Positions 7,312-14,944 of a DNA stretch of 36,515 bases are shown piece after piece. The notes under the pieces are model-generated. The model did no database searches. It saw only the letters and a list, made by a program, of their open reading frames with translations, and was not told the origin of the DNA. Source of the stretch: Anabaena subtropica FACHB-260 (lineage in GTDB: Bacteria; Cyanobacteriota; Cyanobacteriia; Cyanobacteriales; Nostocaceae). How positions within the stretch are numbered: the first letter of the stretch is position 1; every line of letters begins with the position of its first letter. Made by a program: the position numbers and the translations under genes. The DNA lies in contig NZ_JACJRF010000051.1 of the NCBI RefSeq assembly GCF_014697105.1, forward strand, positions 1 through 36,515, in the 5' to 3' direction.

Positions 7312-9441
7312 ATGCCTAGTAACGGTCAATCATCCTTTAGACGTATTTTAGTAACCAGAATTCTGCTTCTGTTTGTGCCAGTGTTATTTATTGGACAAAT
7401 AGCAGCTTTGAATAAAGCACGGTCTAGTTTATTAAAAACTGCTCGACAAAATCTGACAGAAAGTGCCGTCATTAGAGGGGAGAAAATTATCAATGCGATC
7501 GCCACTCTTAAAACTAACTTACTAACTGCTAGTCAGACAACGGTAGTACAATCTGGTTCACCAGAGGAAGTCGAAGAATTTTTGACGCAGCTAGCACAAG
7601 CACTACCCCGATATATCGAGTGCTTGCAACTAAACGATTTACAAAATGGTGACATCATCGCCAGTAGTTGTGGCAAAAAAGAAATTGCACCAAGTAGACA
7701 ACCATTTCCTAGTGATGGTTTAGAAATTAGAACCATAGCACCTCCAAAACCCGGAATTACTGGCCCTCGCAATCCACAAGACCAACTGCAATTGGTACTA
7801 ACTGCCCCTGTATATAATAACTCTGGGCAATTGCAGTATACTTTAAGTCTTCAGTCAGCACTGCATAAACAAACTCGCAATAAACCAGGTTCACTGACTG
7901 GTTCCATAATAGTAATTGCCGAAGATGGGACGATATTGGCACACCCATTGCCTGATTTAATGGGAACTAATATCAAACAACACCCCGATGCAGATCAAGT
8001 CCAAAACATTATCAACAATGCAATTGCTGGACGTAATGAGCCAGTAAATTTTATCTTTCAAAAAAATAAAGAATTGGTAGCAGGTTATACAGTAATTGAC
8101 AATCCAATTACATCTCAGCAGCAACAAAAATGGATAGTCATGTCTGTGACAACTGTAGACAACGCCCTATTTGGTTTAGAAGAAATCAAACTCATCCTCA
8201 TTGTTTTAACAGTTGGTTTGATTGGTGCAAGTTTATTAGCATCGCTGTATCTAGCCCCTTACCTAGCCAAGCCTGTCGAAGAATTGCGTGACTATGCTTT
8301 AAACATTCATAGTCACCACGCCGCCAGACCAGTACCCGATAACTTTAAAATTCGGGAGTTTAATCAACTAGCACAAGCACTAGACCAAATGGTTGATAGG
8401 CTCAAAGCTTGGTCAGAAGAAATTGAAACATCATGGAAAGAAGCAAAAACCGCAAATCAAGTTAAAAGTCAGTTTTTAGCGACAACTTCCCACGAACTAC
8501 GCAACCCATTAAATATTATTATCAACTGTGTACGTTTAGTTAAAGACGGCTTGTGTGATGACCGAGAAGAAGAAATAGAATTTCTCCAACGTGCTGATGA
8601 AACAGCTATACACCTGCTAGGAATTATTAACGATCTACTTGATATTTCTAAAATTGAAGCAGGAAAACTTTCGGTAGTTATGCAACCTTTGGATTTCCGA
8701 CAAACACTTTTAGAAGTAATCAATTTACAGTCAGTCAATGTTCAACAAAAAGGCTTAAAACTGAAAACAGAATTAGGTACAGAACCCCTCCCAGTTAAAG
8801 CCGATGCAGCCAAACTAAAACAAGTATTAATTAATATTATTGGCAATGCAACTAAGTTCACTGATGAAGGTAGTATTACTATCGCTACAAAAATTAAAAA
8901 TTTAATTGATGGTACATCACAAGTAATAGTTAATATTACAGATACAGGTTTAGGTATTGAACCTGCACAACAACACAAACTATTTCGTCCCTTTGTGATG
9001 GTCAATGGTAGTACGACCCGTAAATTTGAAGGTACAGGATTGGGGTTAGCTATATCGCGTAACTTAATTGAACTGATGGGTGGTACTATCACTTTAGAAA
9101 GTGCCGGAATAAATCAAGGTACGACAGTTAAGATTACCTTGCCGATAATTGATATTTCTTTATTGACTACACCAGTCAAAGAAAATAATTCTAAAACCCA
9201 GAATCTTGTAGCTGGGAATGAAAAAATTAATGGAACAAATTCTTTATCTTCTAGCCATTCAGAAAAAGTTCTTTTAGAATCTAACGGAAACTATGGCTCT
9301 AAAAAAGCAGAGTTAGAAGAAGAGTATTCTGAACTGAACCTGATAGAAAAAAATTATGAGGTTAGTCTTTGTTCTCAGTCTATTATTCTACCTAGCCTTT
9401 CACTAGGAGAGGCTTGTATTAATAGGATTGGGGAAAGATAA
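7312..9441 (+). CDS. Membrane sensor histidine kinase (Cache-HAMP-HisKA-HATPase)
   Basis: The 709-residue protein has a first membrane segment at about residues 12-32 and an external sensor of about 255 residues with dCache-like features (APVYNNSGQLQYTLSL, EDGTILAHPLPDLMGTNI). A second membrane segment (about 291-315) is followed by a HAMP linker, then the HisKA H-box ATTSHELRNPL with phospho-acceptor His394. The ATP-binding domain has an N-box IIGNATKF (Asn512), G1 TDTGLGIE, F-box LFRPF and G2 EGTGLGLAI. All catalytic motifs are present, so it should be active. No receiver domain and no response regulator lie next to it, so the partner and signal are unknown. The last 90 residues are low-complexity, and the final part (about LPSLSLGEACINRIGER) looks derived from a dispersed repeat. 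ATG at 7312 is used. Confidence 0.9.
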   Translation: MPSNGQSSFRRILVTRILLLFVPVLFIGQIAALNKARSSLLKTARQNLTESAVIRGEKIINAIATLKTNLLTASQTTVVQSGSPEEVEEFLTQLAQALPRYIECLQLNDLQNGDIIASSCGKKEIAPSRQPFPSDGLEIRTIAPPKPGITGPRNPQDQLQLVLTAPVYNNSGQLQYTLSLQSALHKQTRNKPGSLTGSIIVIAEDGTILAHPLPDLMGTNIKQHPDADQVQNIINNAIAGRNEPVNFIFQKNKELVAGYTVIDNPITSQQQQKWIVMSVTTVDNALFGLEEIKLILIVLTVGLIGASLLASLYLAPYLAKPVEELRDYALNIHSHHAARPVPDNFKIREFNQLAQALDQMVDRLKAWSEEIETSWKEAKTANQVKSQFLATTSHELRNPLNIIINCVRLVKDGLCDDREEEIEFLQRADETAIHLLGIINDLLDISKIEAGKLSVVMQPLDFRQTLLEVINLQSVNVQQKGLKLKTELGTEPLPVKADAAKLKQVLINIIGNATKFTDEGSITIATKIKNLIDGTSQVIVNITDTGLGIEPAQQHKLFRPFVMVNGSTTRKFEGTGLGLAISRNLIELMGGTITLESAGINQGTTVKITLPIIDISLLTTPVKENNSKTQNLVAGNEKINGTNSLSSSHSEKVLLESNGNYGSKKAELEEEYSELNLIEKNYEVSLCSQSIILPSLSLGEACINRIGER

Positions 9442-9788
9442 TTCAAAATTCAAAATTCTCTCATAGCCTACGGCTAGGCTTCTGCTAACAAAATCCCAAA
9501 AAGTTACGGAAGCAAACTATGACAAGGGGTTCTGAAAATCATTCTAATTTGAAAAAAGAATGTGACAGATACCCAAGGACATAGTCTGGTTATGTCTGGT
9601 TTTCTTCTCTACGGGACGCTACGCGAAAATTTTGAATTTTGAATTGGTATAAGTTATGCACCCCGTGAATTTAGGGACTTCCAACTTAAAAAATATACTA
9701 TCACTGTGTACGCAGAGGGGCAGGGGGCAGTGGGAAAAATAACGATGTCTTCTCTCGAAAATTGGATAATTTATTTTCTGGAAGTTCC
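9442..9788. other. Repeat-rich convergent intergenic region
   Basis: It holds ATTCAAAATTC tandem repeats (9440-9460 and 9630-9650), the palindromic repeat TAGCCTACGGCTAGGCTTCT (9465-9484), a GGGACGCTACGCGAA dispersed repeat (9612-9626), a GGGGCAGGGGGCAG heptamer stretch (about 9717-9731) and the MITE-like element at 9671-9791. No gene is seen. Confidence 0.6.
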
Positions 9789-9791
9789 TTA
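9671..9791. repeat. MITE-like element, family A copy 2
   Basis: The left end TTAGGGACTTCCAACTTAAA and the right end, read on the other strand as TAAGGAACTTCCAGAAAATA, match each other and the ends of the element at 3257-3397. The inner sequence differs. The right end overlaps the stop codon of the oxidoreductase gene. Confidence 0.6.
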
Positions 9792-10856
9792 TTTAAGAAA
9801 AGCTGGTTGACCGCCTTGATTGAGGGATGTTGTTAGAGCAGAGAGAATTTTGACTAACTCTGTGCCTACCCGGCCAGAAGAAATCGCTGGGGGTGTATTC
9901 TGGAGGATGGAAGTAATAAAGCGATCGCACACTCGTTGCAACGGTTCGCCTGTTTTTAGTTCCAACACCTCTGTGCTTTGATTCACAGGTAAGAACAGAT
10001 TTCCTTGGCGTTCAAATTCACCATGTAACAAAGTTAACTGTGATGATGGTGACATTTCATCGAAAATCAACGTCCCAAGACTACCCACCACCGCCAGCCG
10101 ACGCTGTTTATCAGGATTCAACCAACACAGGTGAATATACGCTTTAAAACCATCTGGGTATATCAGTGTTACCCAGACTAAATCCGCTAATCCTGGGGAA
10201 TCCTGGTTCAAAATTTCTCCCCCTGACCCCTGCCCCCTGCCCCCCGCCTCTTTCCCCTCCCCTTGCAGCCAAACCGTACCCGTCGCCTGCACACTTACGG
10301 GTACTTGACCTAACCAATTGTTAAAGATAGCGATATCATGAATGGCTAAGTCCCATAGGGCATCAACATCTTGGCGGACAGGGCCTAAATGGGTACGTGT
10401 AGCATAGCCATAACGCAACTCACCTAATTTACCCGCCTGGACTACAGTTTGCCCTTGCTCAACGGCTGGATGAAATAAATAAGTATGATCAACCATGAGT
10501 ACCAATTGCCGTTGCTCTGCTAATTGGCAAAGTTCTTGACACTCTGTTGGGTCTAAGGTTAGGGGCTTTTCTGCCATGACATGATAGCCTTGGCACAGAG
10601 CATCCTTAATTAAAGCGTAGTGAGTAGTTGCAGGAGTAGCGATCGCCACTGCTGTCAATCCTGGTATTTTCTGCAAATCAGACCACTGAGTTGTTAATAA
10701 GACTTTGTCAGTCAAATTAAACTGCTGTTTGACTGCTGCCAACCTTTCTGGATGGGGATCAACTACAGCCATAACATCAGCTTGCGGATAAGCTAAAAAA
10801 TTCCGCAATAAATGCACTCCCCAGCGTCCTACCCCAATAACAGCGATTTTAGTCAT
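9789..10856 (-). CDS. Gfo/Idh/MocA-family NAD(P)-dependent oxidoreductase
   Basis: The 355-residue protein has an N-terminal Rossmann fold (AVIGVGRWG, residues 5-13), the acidic VVDP strand end, the family AEKP motif (Glu96-Lys97-Pro98) with the likely catalytic lysine, and DLAIHDI (His173) in the second domain. Members oxidise or reduce sugar and cyclitol substrates in the cytoplasm; the substrate is not evident. Residues about 198-216 (GEGKEAGGRGQGSGG) are a low-complexity insert encoded by a C-rich heptamer-repeat stretch at about 10217-10266, not part of the family fold. The stop codon at 9789 lies in the first bases of a MITE-like element. The gene is flanked by repeat-rich gaps on both sides and seems monocistronic. 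Confidence 0.87.
   Translation of the reverse strand: MTKIAVIGVGRWGVHLLRNFLAYPQADVMAVVDPHPERLAAVKQQFNLTDKVLLTTQWSDLQKIPGLTAVAIATPATTHYALIKDALCQGYHVMAEKPLTLDPTECQELCQLAEQRQLVLMVDHTYLFHPAVEQGQTVVQAGKLGELRYGYATRTHLGPVRQDVDALWDLAIHDIAIFNNWLGQVPVSVQATGTVWLQGEGKEAGGRGQGSGGEILNQDSPGLADLVWVTLIYPDGFKAYIHLCWLNPDKQRRLAVVGSLGTLIFDEMSPSSQLTLLHGEFERQGNLFLPVNQSTEVLELKTGEPLQRVCDRFITSILQNTPPAISSGRVGTELVKILSALTTSLNQGGQPAFLK
10217..10266. repeat. CCCCTGC-type heptamer repeat inside a gene
   Basis: The plus strand reads CCCCTGACCCCTGCCCCCTG and continues C-rich with GCCTCTTTCCCC. These are drifted units of the CCCCTGC heptamer family normally found between genes. Read on the minus strand in the oxidoreductase frame they give the Gly/Arg-rich insert without a stop. 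Confidence 0.7.
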
Positions 10857-10919
10857 AATTCAATATAATTCGTAATGGCCTAAGGCAAGGCTTGCGCCTA
10901 CGTAATTCGTAATTCGTAG

Positions 10920-11045
10920 ACTGCTGCTTCATGGGAGTAGACAACCGTAGATTCTAGATTGTCTATCCCGTAATTTAGCAGTATCCTAGAACCAAAGAAC
11001 TTAATTATGGCAATCTAGCTTGAGTAGCAATCAGGCTAGATTTTT
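10920..11045 (+). ncRNA. Candidate small structured RNA with terminator
   Basis: The outer stem ACTGCT (10920-10925)/AGCAGT (10977-10982) encloses GGGA-G-TAGACAA (10933-10944), which pairs with TTGTCTATCCC (10959-10969), an 11-bp stem with one bulged G. A second hairpin, CTAGCTTGA (11015-11023)/TCAGGCTAG (11031-11039), is followed by ATTTTT, as in a factor-independent terminator. No plus-strand gene precedes it, so the terminator may end a small RNA of up to about 125 nt. I do not recognise the family, and no promoter was identified; a palindromic repeat is the alternative. Confidence 0.35.
11015..11045 (+). terminator. Orphan terminator-like hairpin
   Basis: A 9-bp stem (one G-T pair) with a 7-base loop GTAGCAA is followed by A and five T. 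It has no coding gene upstream on the same strand. Confidence 0.5.
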
Positions 11046-11329
11046 ACTTGAATAGCCAGGCTACAAAGGCAGTAAGAAAAGCTGGAGCAAAAGTGTATAG
11101 GATTTTTAATGCTTCAGGATCGCTGGTTGCCCTCAATATTAAGAATGCTAAGGTGCTAAATAAAATCAGAGTTCTCACTGATGCTTTTTTCATGGCATTA
11201 GTATACTTAAATTACCTTTTTAGATTAAGGTAATTCTTTGATCATTAACCAGGGTGAAACCACGCAATGTAAATTAACAGTGTAATCACTTAATTTAAGA
11301 ATAAATATGCAATGAGCAATGAGTGTGGA

Positions 11330-12058
11330 CTATTGACCACCCATTTCCTCTGGAGGAGTTATTGCCAGGAAAGCTACTTTGGCGGCAGCTTGTTCGGCGG
11401 CTTTGATAGAGCGTCCTTTGCCTTCACCGAGTTTGTTGCCGTGTAACCAGACTTCAGCCGCGAAACGTTCTTGAGTGCGGTTTGCCTGATTGATTTCGAC
11501 AACTCGATATTCAGGTAAAACTTTAAATTGTGCTTGCGTCCATTCTTGTAGAGCTGCTTTGTAATTGAGTCTGGCGGGGTCGAGGCGAATTTCAGTTGCT
11601 AATTGGCGAAAATGATGGTCTAACCAAGGGCGTATGAGTTCTAAATTAGAAGTGCTGAGATAAAGCGCACCTAAAACTGCTTCAAAAGCATCTGCTAATC
11701 GGGACTCTTGACCAACTTTATCACTGGTGGCACTGCCGGCAACCAATAGATGTAACTCTAGACCATATTCTCTAGCTAATTGGGCGAGGATGCGATCGCT
11801 CACCAATACCGAACGAATTGCCGCAAAATCACCCACTGGGCAATCTGGATATGTTTCCCATAGCACCACAGCCGCAGCTAATCGCACCACCGCATCGCCA
11901 ACAAACTCCAACTGTTCATAATTGGCTGATTCAGACACAGTAGAATGAGTCAGTGCTAAATCCAGCAATTCCCACTTAATTGGTGCTGTTGTTGGCAGAC
12001 CTAATTTTCTTACTAAACTTTCAAGTTGCCTCTGACGGCGGGGATAAACAAGAGTCAT
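11330..12058 (-). CDS. rnc: Ribonuclease III
   Basis: The 242-residue protein has the RNase III signature NYEQLEFVGDAVV (Glu51 and Asp55 in the active site) and the second acidic pair in LADAFEAVLGALYLS (Asp123, Glu126), so all four metal-binding residues are present. A double-stranded RNA-binding domain follows (about 165-237), starting NYKAALQEW and ending GRSIKAAEQAAAKVAFLAI. It cuts double-stranded RNA in rRNA and mRNA processing. Heterocystous cyanobacteria carry more than one RNase III-type enzyme; this one is full length with both domains. It lies about 70-200 bp downstream, on the same strand, of the rnpB 3' end, so two RNA-processing factors are neighbours, separated by a repeat-rich spacer. 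Confidence 0.93.
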   Translation of the reverse strand: MTLVYPRRQRQLESLVRKLGLPTTAPIKWELLDLALTHSTVSESANYEQLEFVGDAVVRLAAAVVLWETYPDCPVGDFAAIRSVLVSDRILAQLAREYGLELHLLVAGSATSDKVGQESRLADAFEAVLGALYLSTSNLELIRPWLDHHFRQLATEIRLDPARLNYKAALQEWTQAQFKVLPEYRVVEINQANRTQERFAAEVWLHGNKLGEGKGRSIKAAEQAAAKVAFLAITPPEEMGGQ

Positions 12059-12250
12059 TTGTTAATTGTCAGTTGTCAGTTGTGGGCCAGTGCGGTCTTC
12101 TCCCTTTGGGAAAGGCTACGCCAAGGGGGTTTCCCCTATGAGCAACTGGCATTAGTGTTCGTGCAGCGTCCCGTAGAGAGGAACGAGCGTCACCTAAAGG
12201 ATCAGTTGTCATTGGTCGTTTCTTTTGACTATGGACTATGGACTAAAAGA
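12059..12250. repeat. Cluster of heptamer and dispersed repeats between rnpB and rnc
   Basis: TGTCAGTTGTCAGTTG (about 12067-12082) and GACTATGGACTATGGACTA (12227-12245) are tandem heptamer arrays. Between them are palindromic repeats: CCCTTTGGGAAAGGCTACGCC (about 12103-12122) and GCAGCGTCCCGTAGAGAGG (about 12164-12182). No gene is seen. Confidence 0.65.
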
Positions 12251-12745
12251 GGAGAGAGTTGGTAGTAAGCCGGGTTCTGTTCTCTGTGTAAATTGCTTTA
12301 CACGAGGGCGGTTATCTATCTGGGACGTTTGTTACCAAACGCCTCTAGCGGCTCTGTGATCACGGAACTGGTAAAAGACCAACCATAGTTCCTTCGGCCT
12401 TGCTCCCAACCGGGGTTTACCGAGCCAGTACCTCTCGATACTGCTGGTGCGCTCTTACCGCACCTTTGCACCCTTACCAAAATTGAATTCATCACTTAAA
12501 ACGCACAATCCAAAATTGTTCATTTTGAATTTTGAATTTCGCGGAAAGTTGCGTGCGGGGGTTCCCCCCGTTGAGCAAACTTTCCAAGACGAATTTTGAA
12601 TTGTTTTGGCGGTATTTTTCTGTGGCACTATCCTCACGATCGCTCGCACTGGACGTTATCCAGCAAGTCTGGTCTTTCGGGAGTCCGGACTTTCCTCAAG
12701 CCAGTTAGTCTAACTGGCCTGCAACCGCCAACGCCTACTCTCTCC
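12251..12745 (-). ncRNA. rnpB: RNase P RNA
   Basis: The minus strand starts GGAGAGAGTAGGCGTTGGCG, continues with GAGGAAAGTCCGGACTCCCG (the conserved GAGGAAAGUCC core) and ends ACAGAACCCGGCTTACTACC followed by AACTCTCTCC. The terminal helix pairs GGAGAGAGT (5' end) with ACTCTCTCC (3' end). It is the catalytic RNA that matures tRNA 5' ends. At about 495 nt it is long because the variable P12-like arm between ACCGCC and GGTAAGGGTGCAAAGG carries about 130 nt of repeat sequence (12479-12607). It may be cotranscribed or closely spaced with the genes at 12790 and 13584 upstream on the same strand. Confidence 0.96.
12479..12607 (-). repeat. Repeat expansion within the rnpB P12-like arm
   Basis: In RNA sense the arm begins CCAAAACAATTCAAAATTC, then forms a hairpin with GGAAAGTTTGC (12585-12575 region) pairing to GCAACTTTCC and an inner GGGGGGAACCCCC. 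It continues with tandem AAATTCAAAATTC units and closes with AATTTTGG, which pairs back to CCAAAA. Both a tandem heptamer-type repeat and a palindromic dispersed repeat are present. Confidence 0.75.
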
Positions 12746-12789
12746 CTAGCTCCAGTGTAATCTTGGATGGTGTATTGTGTTTGTTTTGC

Positions 12790-13521
12790 TTATTTCTTTT
12801 TATTCCAAGGTAGGGCGTAAGTCCAAGGCAATTTTCTGATGGTGAAGGGACAATTAATGATGGAGATGGGAGGTACATTCACCCCTGGGGCTAAACCTGC
12901 ACGTACTTCAGATAAACGCAAAACTAGCTGTAGTGAGAATTTTAATTCTTCTCTACCATTAATAAAGTCGTTGTATAACTTTGCTTGTGATTTGTTTTTT
13001 TTCAATTCACTGATGTCAACTATGGGTTTTTTCGCTGTATAGGTTCCAGTTCCTTGATCTCGCTCGTAAAGATTTTCTCCTGATAACGTTTGTGAAAGGG
13101 TTTTTTTAGGAACTATTAAGCTAGGACTTTGGGGTACACCCAAGTCACGAATTAAGTCTGGGGATCTGCGAATAACTCTGTAAGATTGCTTGCTGTTTTC
13201 AATTATCAAAGAGCTATTATCCCAATCTACGTATATAGCAATATTGTCTGATTTATTTTCAATACTCATGGACAATTCCTTCAATGGTTGATCTTTAGGA
13301 TCTTCTTTTTTTTCTTCTAAGGGATAAGAAGAATTGAGTTTAAAAGATATGCTGATTTTTTCGTCCAGTTCTTGCGCTTTTAGCTGGTCATCAACGTCGG
13401 ATTTTTTAAACTCATATTTGATGCGATCATCGATGGAGGCTCTCATGAGATTAAAGACGTAAGAAACTCCAATAATATAAATTGTTAAGACAAGTAAATT
13501 TTGGTCAGTACTCCTAGTCAT
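12790..13521 (-). CDS. Unknown membrane-anchored protein
   Basis: The 243-residue protein has one N-terminal membrane segment (LLVLTIYIIGVSYVFNLM, residues 9-26) and then a charged, Lys/Asp-rich soluble part. It contains ISISFKLNSSYPLEEK, LSMSIENKSDNIAIYVDWDNSSLII, and later LQLVLRLSEVRAGLAPGVNVPPISI ending in WNKKK. The alternating hydrophobic pattern suggests a beta-rich extramembrane domain. I do not recognise the family. It follows corA on the same strand with a 62-bp gap and its stop is 45 bp from the rnpB 5' end, so it may be cotranscribed with corA, but no function follows from that. Confidence 0.65.
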   Translation of the reverse strand: MTRSTDQNLLVLTIYIIGVSYVFNLMRASIDDRIKYEFKKSDVDDQLKAQELDEKISISFKLNSSYPLEEKKEDPKDQPLKELSMSIENKSDNIAIYVDWDNSSLIIENSKQSYRVIRRSPDLIRDLGVPQSPSLIVPKKTLSQTLSGENLYERDQGTGTYTAKKPIVDISELKKNKSQAKLYNDFINGREELKFSLQLVLRLSEVRAGLAPGVNVPPISIINCPFTIRKLPWTYALPWNKKK

Positions 13522-13583
13522 ATTTAATATATAAACTCCTTATAATAATTTTTCTTACGCGGTTCATTGGCGATGTTCAATAT

Positions 13584-14732
13584 TTAATCACGCTTAATCA
13601 TCGAAGAATTTTCTAGCCACCCTCGTTTCCAAAATAAAAATAGTAATGTAAAGGCGATCGCTCCCATCACTCCCAAGCAAATTGGATAACCCCAATACCA
13701 ATTCAACTCAGGCATATTGTATGGCGATTTTTCGGTATTGAAGTTCATCCCATATATACCAGCTATAAAAGTCAGAGGGATAAATATTGATGAAACCACG
13801 GTCAGTAGTTTCATAACTTCATTCATTTTGTTACTAACTGCTGATAAGTATACATCCATTAATCCAGATGCCAATTCTCGGTAAGTCTCCACCATATCCA
13901 TGACTTGCACTGCATGGTCATAACAATCGCGGAGATAGATTTGCACATCTTTGCTAATCAATTCACTGCGATCGCGGATTAAAGCATTAATTGCATCTCG
14001 GAGAGGCCAAATAGCACGACGCAGTTGCAGTAATTCTCGCCTGACTTGATAAATTTTTTGCAGTGTTTGGCGAGTAGGCTGAACAATTACTTCCTCCTCT
14101 ATTTCCTCTAGTTCTTCTCCATAACGTTCTAAAACTGGGAAAAAACCATCAACAATGGCATCCAACAAAGCATAAGCTAGATAATCGGCTCCTTGTCGGC
14201 GAATAATCCCCTTTGCTTTTTCAATTCGCATCCTCACACCTTCAAAGCAATCATGCTCTGGTTCTTCCTGTATGGTCAACAAGTAGTGTTTTCCCAAAAT
14301 CAGACTTACTTGCTCACTATAAAACCCGCAACCTGTTTCTTTGGGTACGACCATACGAGCAATAAATAATAATTGATCTTCAAAATCTTCTGTTTTCGGA
14401 CGTTCTGATACATTCACCACATCTTCTAAAACTAGAGGCGGTAACTCAAAAACTTGCCCTACTCTTTCTAATATGTCCTGATTACCCAAACCCTGGACAT
14501 CTACCCAAGTCACAGAGTCTCTATCCAAATAAGGAACACATTCTTCCGGCGTTGCAACTCGCTGGTAAATAAAATTAGTTGGGCTATAGTCAATTAAGTC
14601 AATTTCTGGTGGTGGTGCATCTGCATCAATAATGATGGTTCCGGGGATGGTTCCTGGGTAATGATAAAACTCATCTTTTACATATGATGGTTTAGCAACT
14701 ACCTTGGCAAGACGACGAAGTTTTCTAATCAT
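13584..14732 (-). CDS. corA: CorA-type Mg2+/Co2+ channel
   Basis: The 382-residue protein is a full-length CorA: a long soluble N-terminal domain (VTWVDVQGLGNQDILERVGQVF, then the helical ERYGEELEEIEEEVI stalk region) and two C-terminal membrane segments. The selectivity motif YGMN (Gly328-Met329-Asn330) ends the first segment (LTVVSSIFIPLTFIAGIYGMN). The second is ICLGVMGAIAFTLLFLFW, followed by a basic tail. CorA forms pentamers in the plasma membrane for magnesium uptake and closes when cytoplasmic magnesium is high. Start ATG at 14732 gives the usual length. The unknown membrane-anchored gene lies downstream. Confidence 0.93.
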   Translation of the reverse strand: MIRKLRRLAKVVAKPSYVKDEFYHYPGTIPGTIIIDADAPPPEIDLIDYSPTNFIYQRVATPEECVPYLDRDSVTWVDVQGLGNQDILERVGQVFELPPLVLEDVVNVSERPKTEDFEDQLLFIARMVVPKETGCGFYSEQVSLILGKHYLLTIQEEPEHDCFEGVRMRIEKAKGIIRRQGADYLAYALLDAIVDGFFPVLERYGEELEEIEEEVIVQPTRQTLQKIYQVRRELLQLRRAIWPLRDAINALIRDRSELISKDVQIYLRDCYDHAVQVMDMVETYRELASGLMDVYLSAVSNKMNEVMKLLTVVSSIFIPLTFIAGIYGMNFNTEKSPYNMPELNWYWGYPICLGVMGAIAFTLLFLFWKRGWLENSSMIKRD

Positions 14733-14944
14733 GAAGTGTTACCCGATACTTATTCATCCAAGTTCAAACACTCTTAATTTTCGATAAGAAGTCGGAAATT
14801 AACAATGTGGGAGAAAGTGCTAAGTGCTGAGTAATAATTTCTCCCCTACACCCCTAGCTCCCAGTTCCTTCATCGTCAGCCTGTGGCAAGGTAAACTGTT
14901 GGAATTGATAAAGTTAAGCTACGCAAAGTTAAAAATAGAGTCCT

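Larger units (their letters stand above)
10857..11329. other. Intergenic region with repeats and structured segments
   Basis: It holds a GGCAAGGCTTGCGCC palindromic repeat (about 10881-10895), ACGTAATTCGTAATTCGTAG tandem repeats (about 10900-10919), a long hairpin (10920-10982) and a terminator-like hairpin (11015-11045). A TTG-started 61-codon frame at 11048-11233 has no gene-like features and is not called. Confidence 0.5.

Noticed and set aside
11048-11233. 61-codon TTG-started frame
   Set aside because: It starts just after a terminator-like hairpin, lacks a ribosome site, and resembles no protein I know.
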